Under the pieces are notes generated by a model, which was not told where the DNA came from, did not search any database, and was given only the letters and a program-made list of their open reading frames with translations. From the NCBI RefSeq assembly GCF_017948595.1, contig NZ_JAGFBV010000004.1:124001-188000 (forward strand): a stretch of DNA of 64,000 bases, read 5' to 3'. The stretch comes from Flavobacterium geliluteum. GTDB taxonomy: Bacteria > Bacteroidota > Bacteroidia > Flavobacteriales > Flavobacteriaceae. The position numbers were made by a program, and so were the translations under genes. Shown piece by piece: positions 63,551 through 64,000 of the stretch (the first letter of the stretch is position 1; each line of letters starts with the position of its first letter).

Positions 63551-64000
63551 TCATTCTAAATTTAGACTGGTTCGGTATGCACTAGGAGATAAAGCGGTAT
63601 GCTTTTTGAAAAAATTGCTGAACAGGGAAGAACTTCCAAACTGCAGTTCTTCCGCTATAGTGCTAATATTTATATCCTCGTTTTGCAATAATTGTTTTGA
63701 TTCCATGATAATTGCTTCCACAATAAATTGCTTGGCACTTTTTTGGGTTCCTTCCTTAACAATTTTTGTAAGATGATCGGATGTCATGCATAATACATCA
63801 GCATAGTATTTTACACTATGCTGATTTTTATAATTTGCTTCTAAGATTCTGAAAAACTCAATAACCATCTTTTCTTTTACTGTATGTTCGATATAAAACT
63901 TTTTATGATATTTGTTATATCTTGTTGCCAATTCATAGAGCATCAGATTAAAACTGAGTAACAGTCTTTCTTTTTTAAAAATCGCCTTGTCAGTACATTG
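63551..64000 (-). CDS. AraC family transcriptional regulator, partial (5' end beyond right edge)
   Basis: 150 codons are inside the window and the frame is open to base 64000, so the start lies further right. The readable part ends in the AraC helix-turn-helix (YYADVLCMTSDHLTKIVKEG, then ISTIAEELQFGSSSLFSNFFKKHT and LSPSAYRTS). Regulators of this type are often neighbours of rteC on Bacteroidota elements. Confidence 0.85.
   Translation of the reverse strand, partial: QCTDKAIFKKERLLLSFNLMLYELATRYNKYHKKFYIEHTVKEKMVIEFFRILEANYKNQHSVKYYADVLCMTSDHLTKIVKEGTQKSAKQFIVEAIIMESKQLLQNEDINISTIAEELQFGSSSLFSNFFKKHTALSPSAYRTSLNLE

Larger units (their letters stand above)
45607..64000. mobile_element. Integrated accessory DNA next to tRNA-Arg (composite, right end outside window)
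   Basis: A serine recombinase at the tRNA 3' end, recombination and conjugative-element genes at the other end (topB, DUF3945, helix-turn-helix, RteC, AraC), and IS, integrase and gene remnants between them mark this as imported DNA. The right part (57.5-62.4 kb) looks richer in G+C than the chromosome. A decayed tyrosine integrase at 53.8-54.6 kb suggests more than one element. No copy of the tRNA 3' end was seen to the right, so the far boundary is not in the window. Confidence 0.65.

Noticed and set aside
1..64000. CRISPR array
   Set aside because: No set of regularly spaced direct repeats with unique spacers was seen; the regular repeats at 51-53.4 kb are coding delta-60 repeats.

Overview
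The window looks like the chromosome of a Flavobacterium-like member of the Bacteroidota. The DNA is AT-rich, Shine-Dalgarno sites are weak or absent, and boxes of the form TAnnTTTG stand before many genes. One protein ends in a type IX secretion (T9SS) sorting domain, several families are typical of flavobacteria, and an RteC/TopB/DUF3945 gene set of the kind carried by Bacteroidota conjugative elements lies at the right end.

Positions 1-45.5 kb are mostly housekeeping chromosome. A cut-off M1 peptidase gene lies at the left edge. Next is a complete leftward histidine operon, hisG-D-C-B-H-A-F-IE (1910-9683), preceded by a readable attenuator: a 19-residue leader peptide with five histidines (9794-9853) and a strong terminator hairpin (9736-9766). 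An OmpR-type regulator and its kinase lie upstream, divergent from an LTA-synthase-like membrane phosphotransferase. Then come ettA, holA, a small HsdR_N-domain protein, a GT2 glycosyltransferase, an OmpA lipoprotein, a tsaC-type gene, a pcrA/uvrD helicase, a TauE/SafE exporter, a patatin, a second M1 peptidase, a diphthine-ammonia-ligase-like enzyme, several small unknown genes, recG, an RND efflux operon (adaptor, pump, TolC-like channel), a bestrophin, pheT and apt.

Within this chromosome a 1.5-kb two-gene cassette of paralogous membrane-anchored coiled-coil proteins (31011-32262) is bracketed by a 34-bp direct repeat made of the 5' end of a DUF1697 gene, which looks like an insertion scar. 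Intergenic spacers carry structured repeats: two copies of an element whose hairpin arms differ in sequence but keep their pairing, two copies of a second hairpin element, and many spacers built from short repeated words.

At 45.5 kb a tRNA-Arg(ACG) gene marks the edge of accessory DNA that runs to the right end. A large serine recombinase reads antisense into the tRNA 3' half and its terminator, and is coupled by an ATGA overlap to an upstream 56-codon ORF. Beyond it are a cyclodeaminase-like/ImmA-IrrE fusion protein, a decayed UvrD-type helicase cut by an IS-transposase remnant, a secreted delta-60 repeat protein, a decayed tyrosine integrase, an aldo/keto reductase pseudogene with two nonsense codons, an AraC regulator, and conjugative-element genes (ORF6N/PLD-like protein, topB, DUF3945 protein, helix-turn-helix protein, RteC, a partial AraC regulator). 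It reads as layered integrations. The best candidate for an undescribed system is the cyclodeaminase-like/ImmA fusion beside the recombinase; the DUF1697-flanked gene pair is the second.
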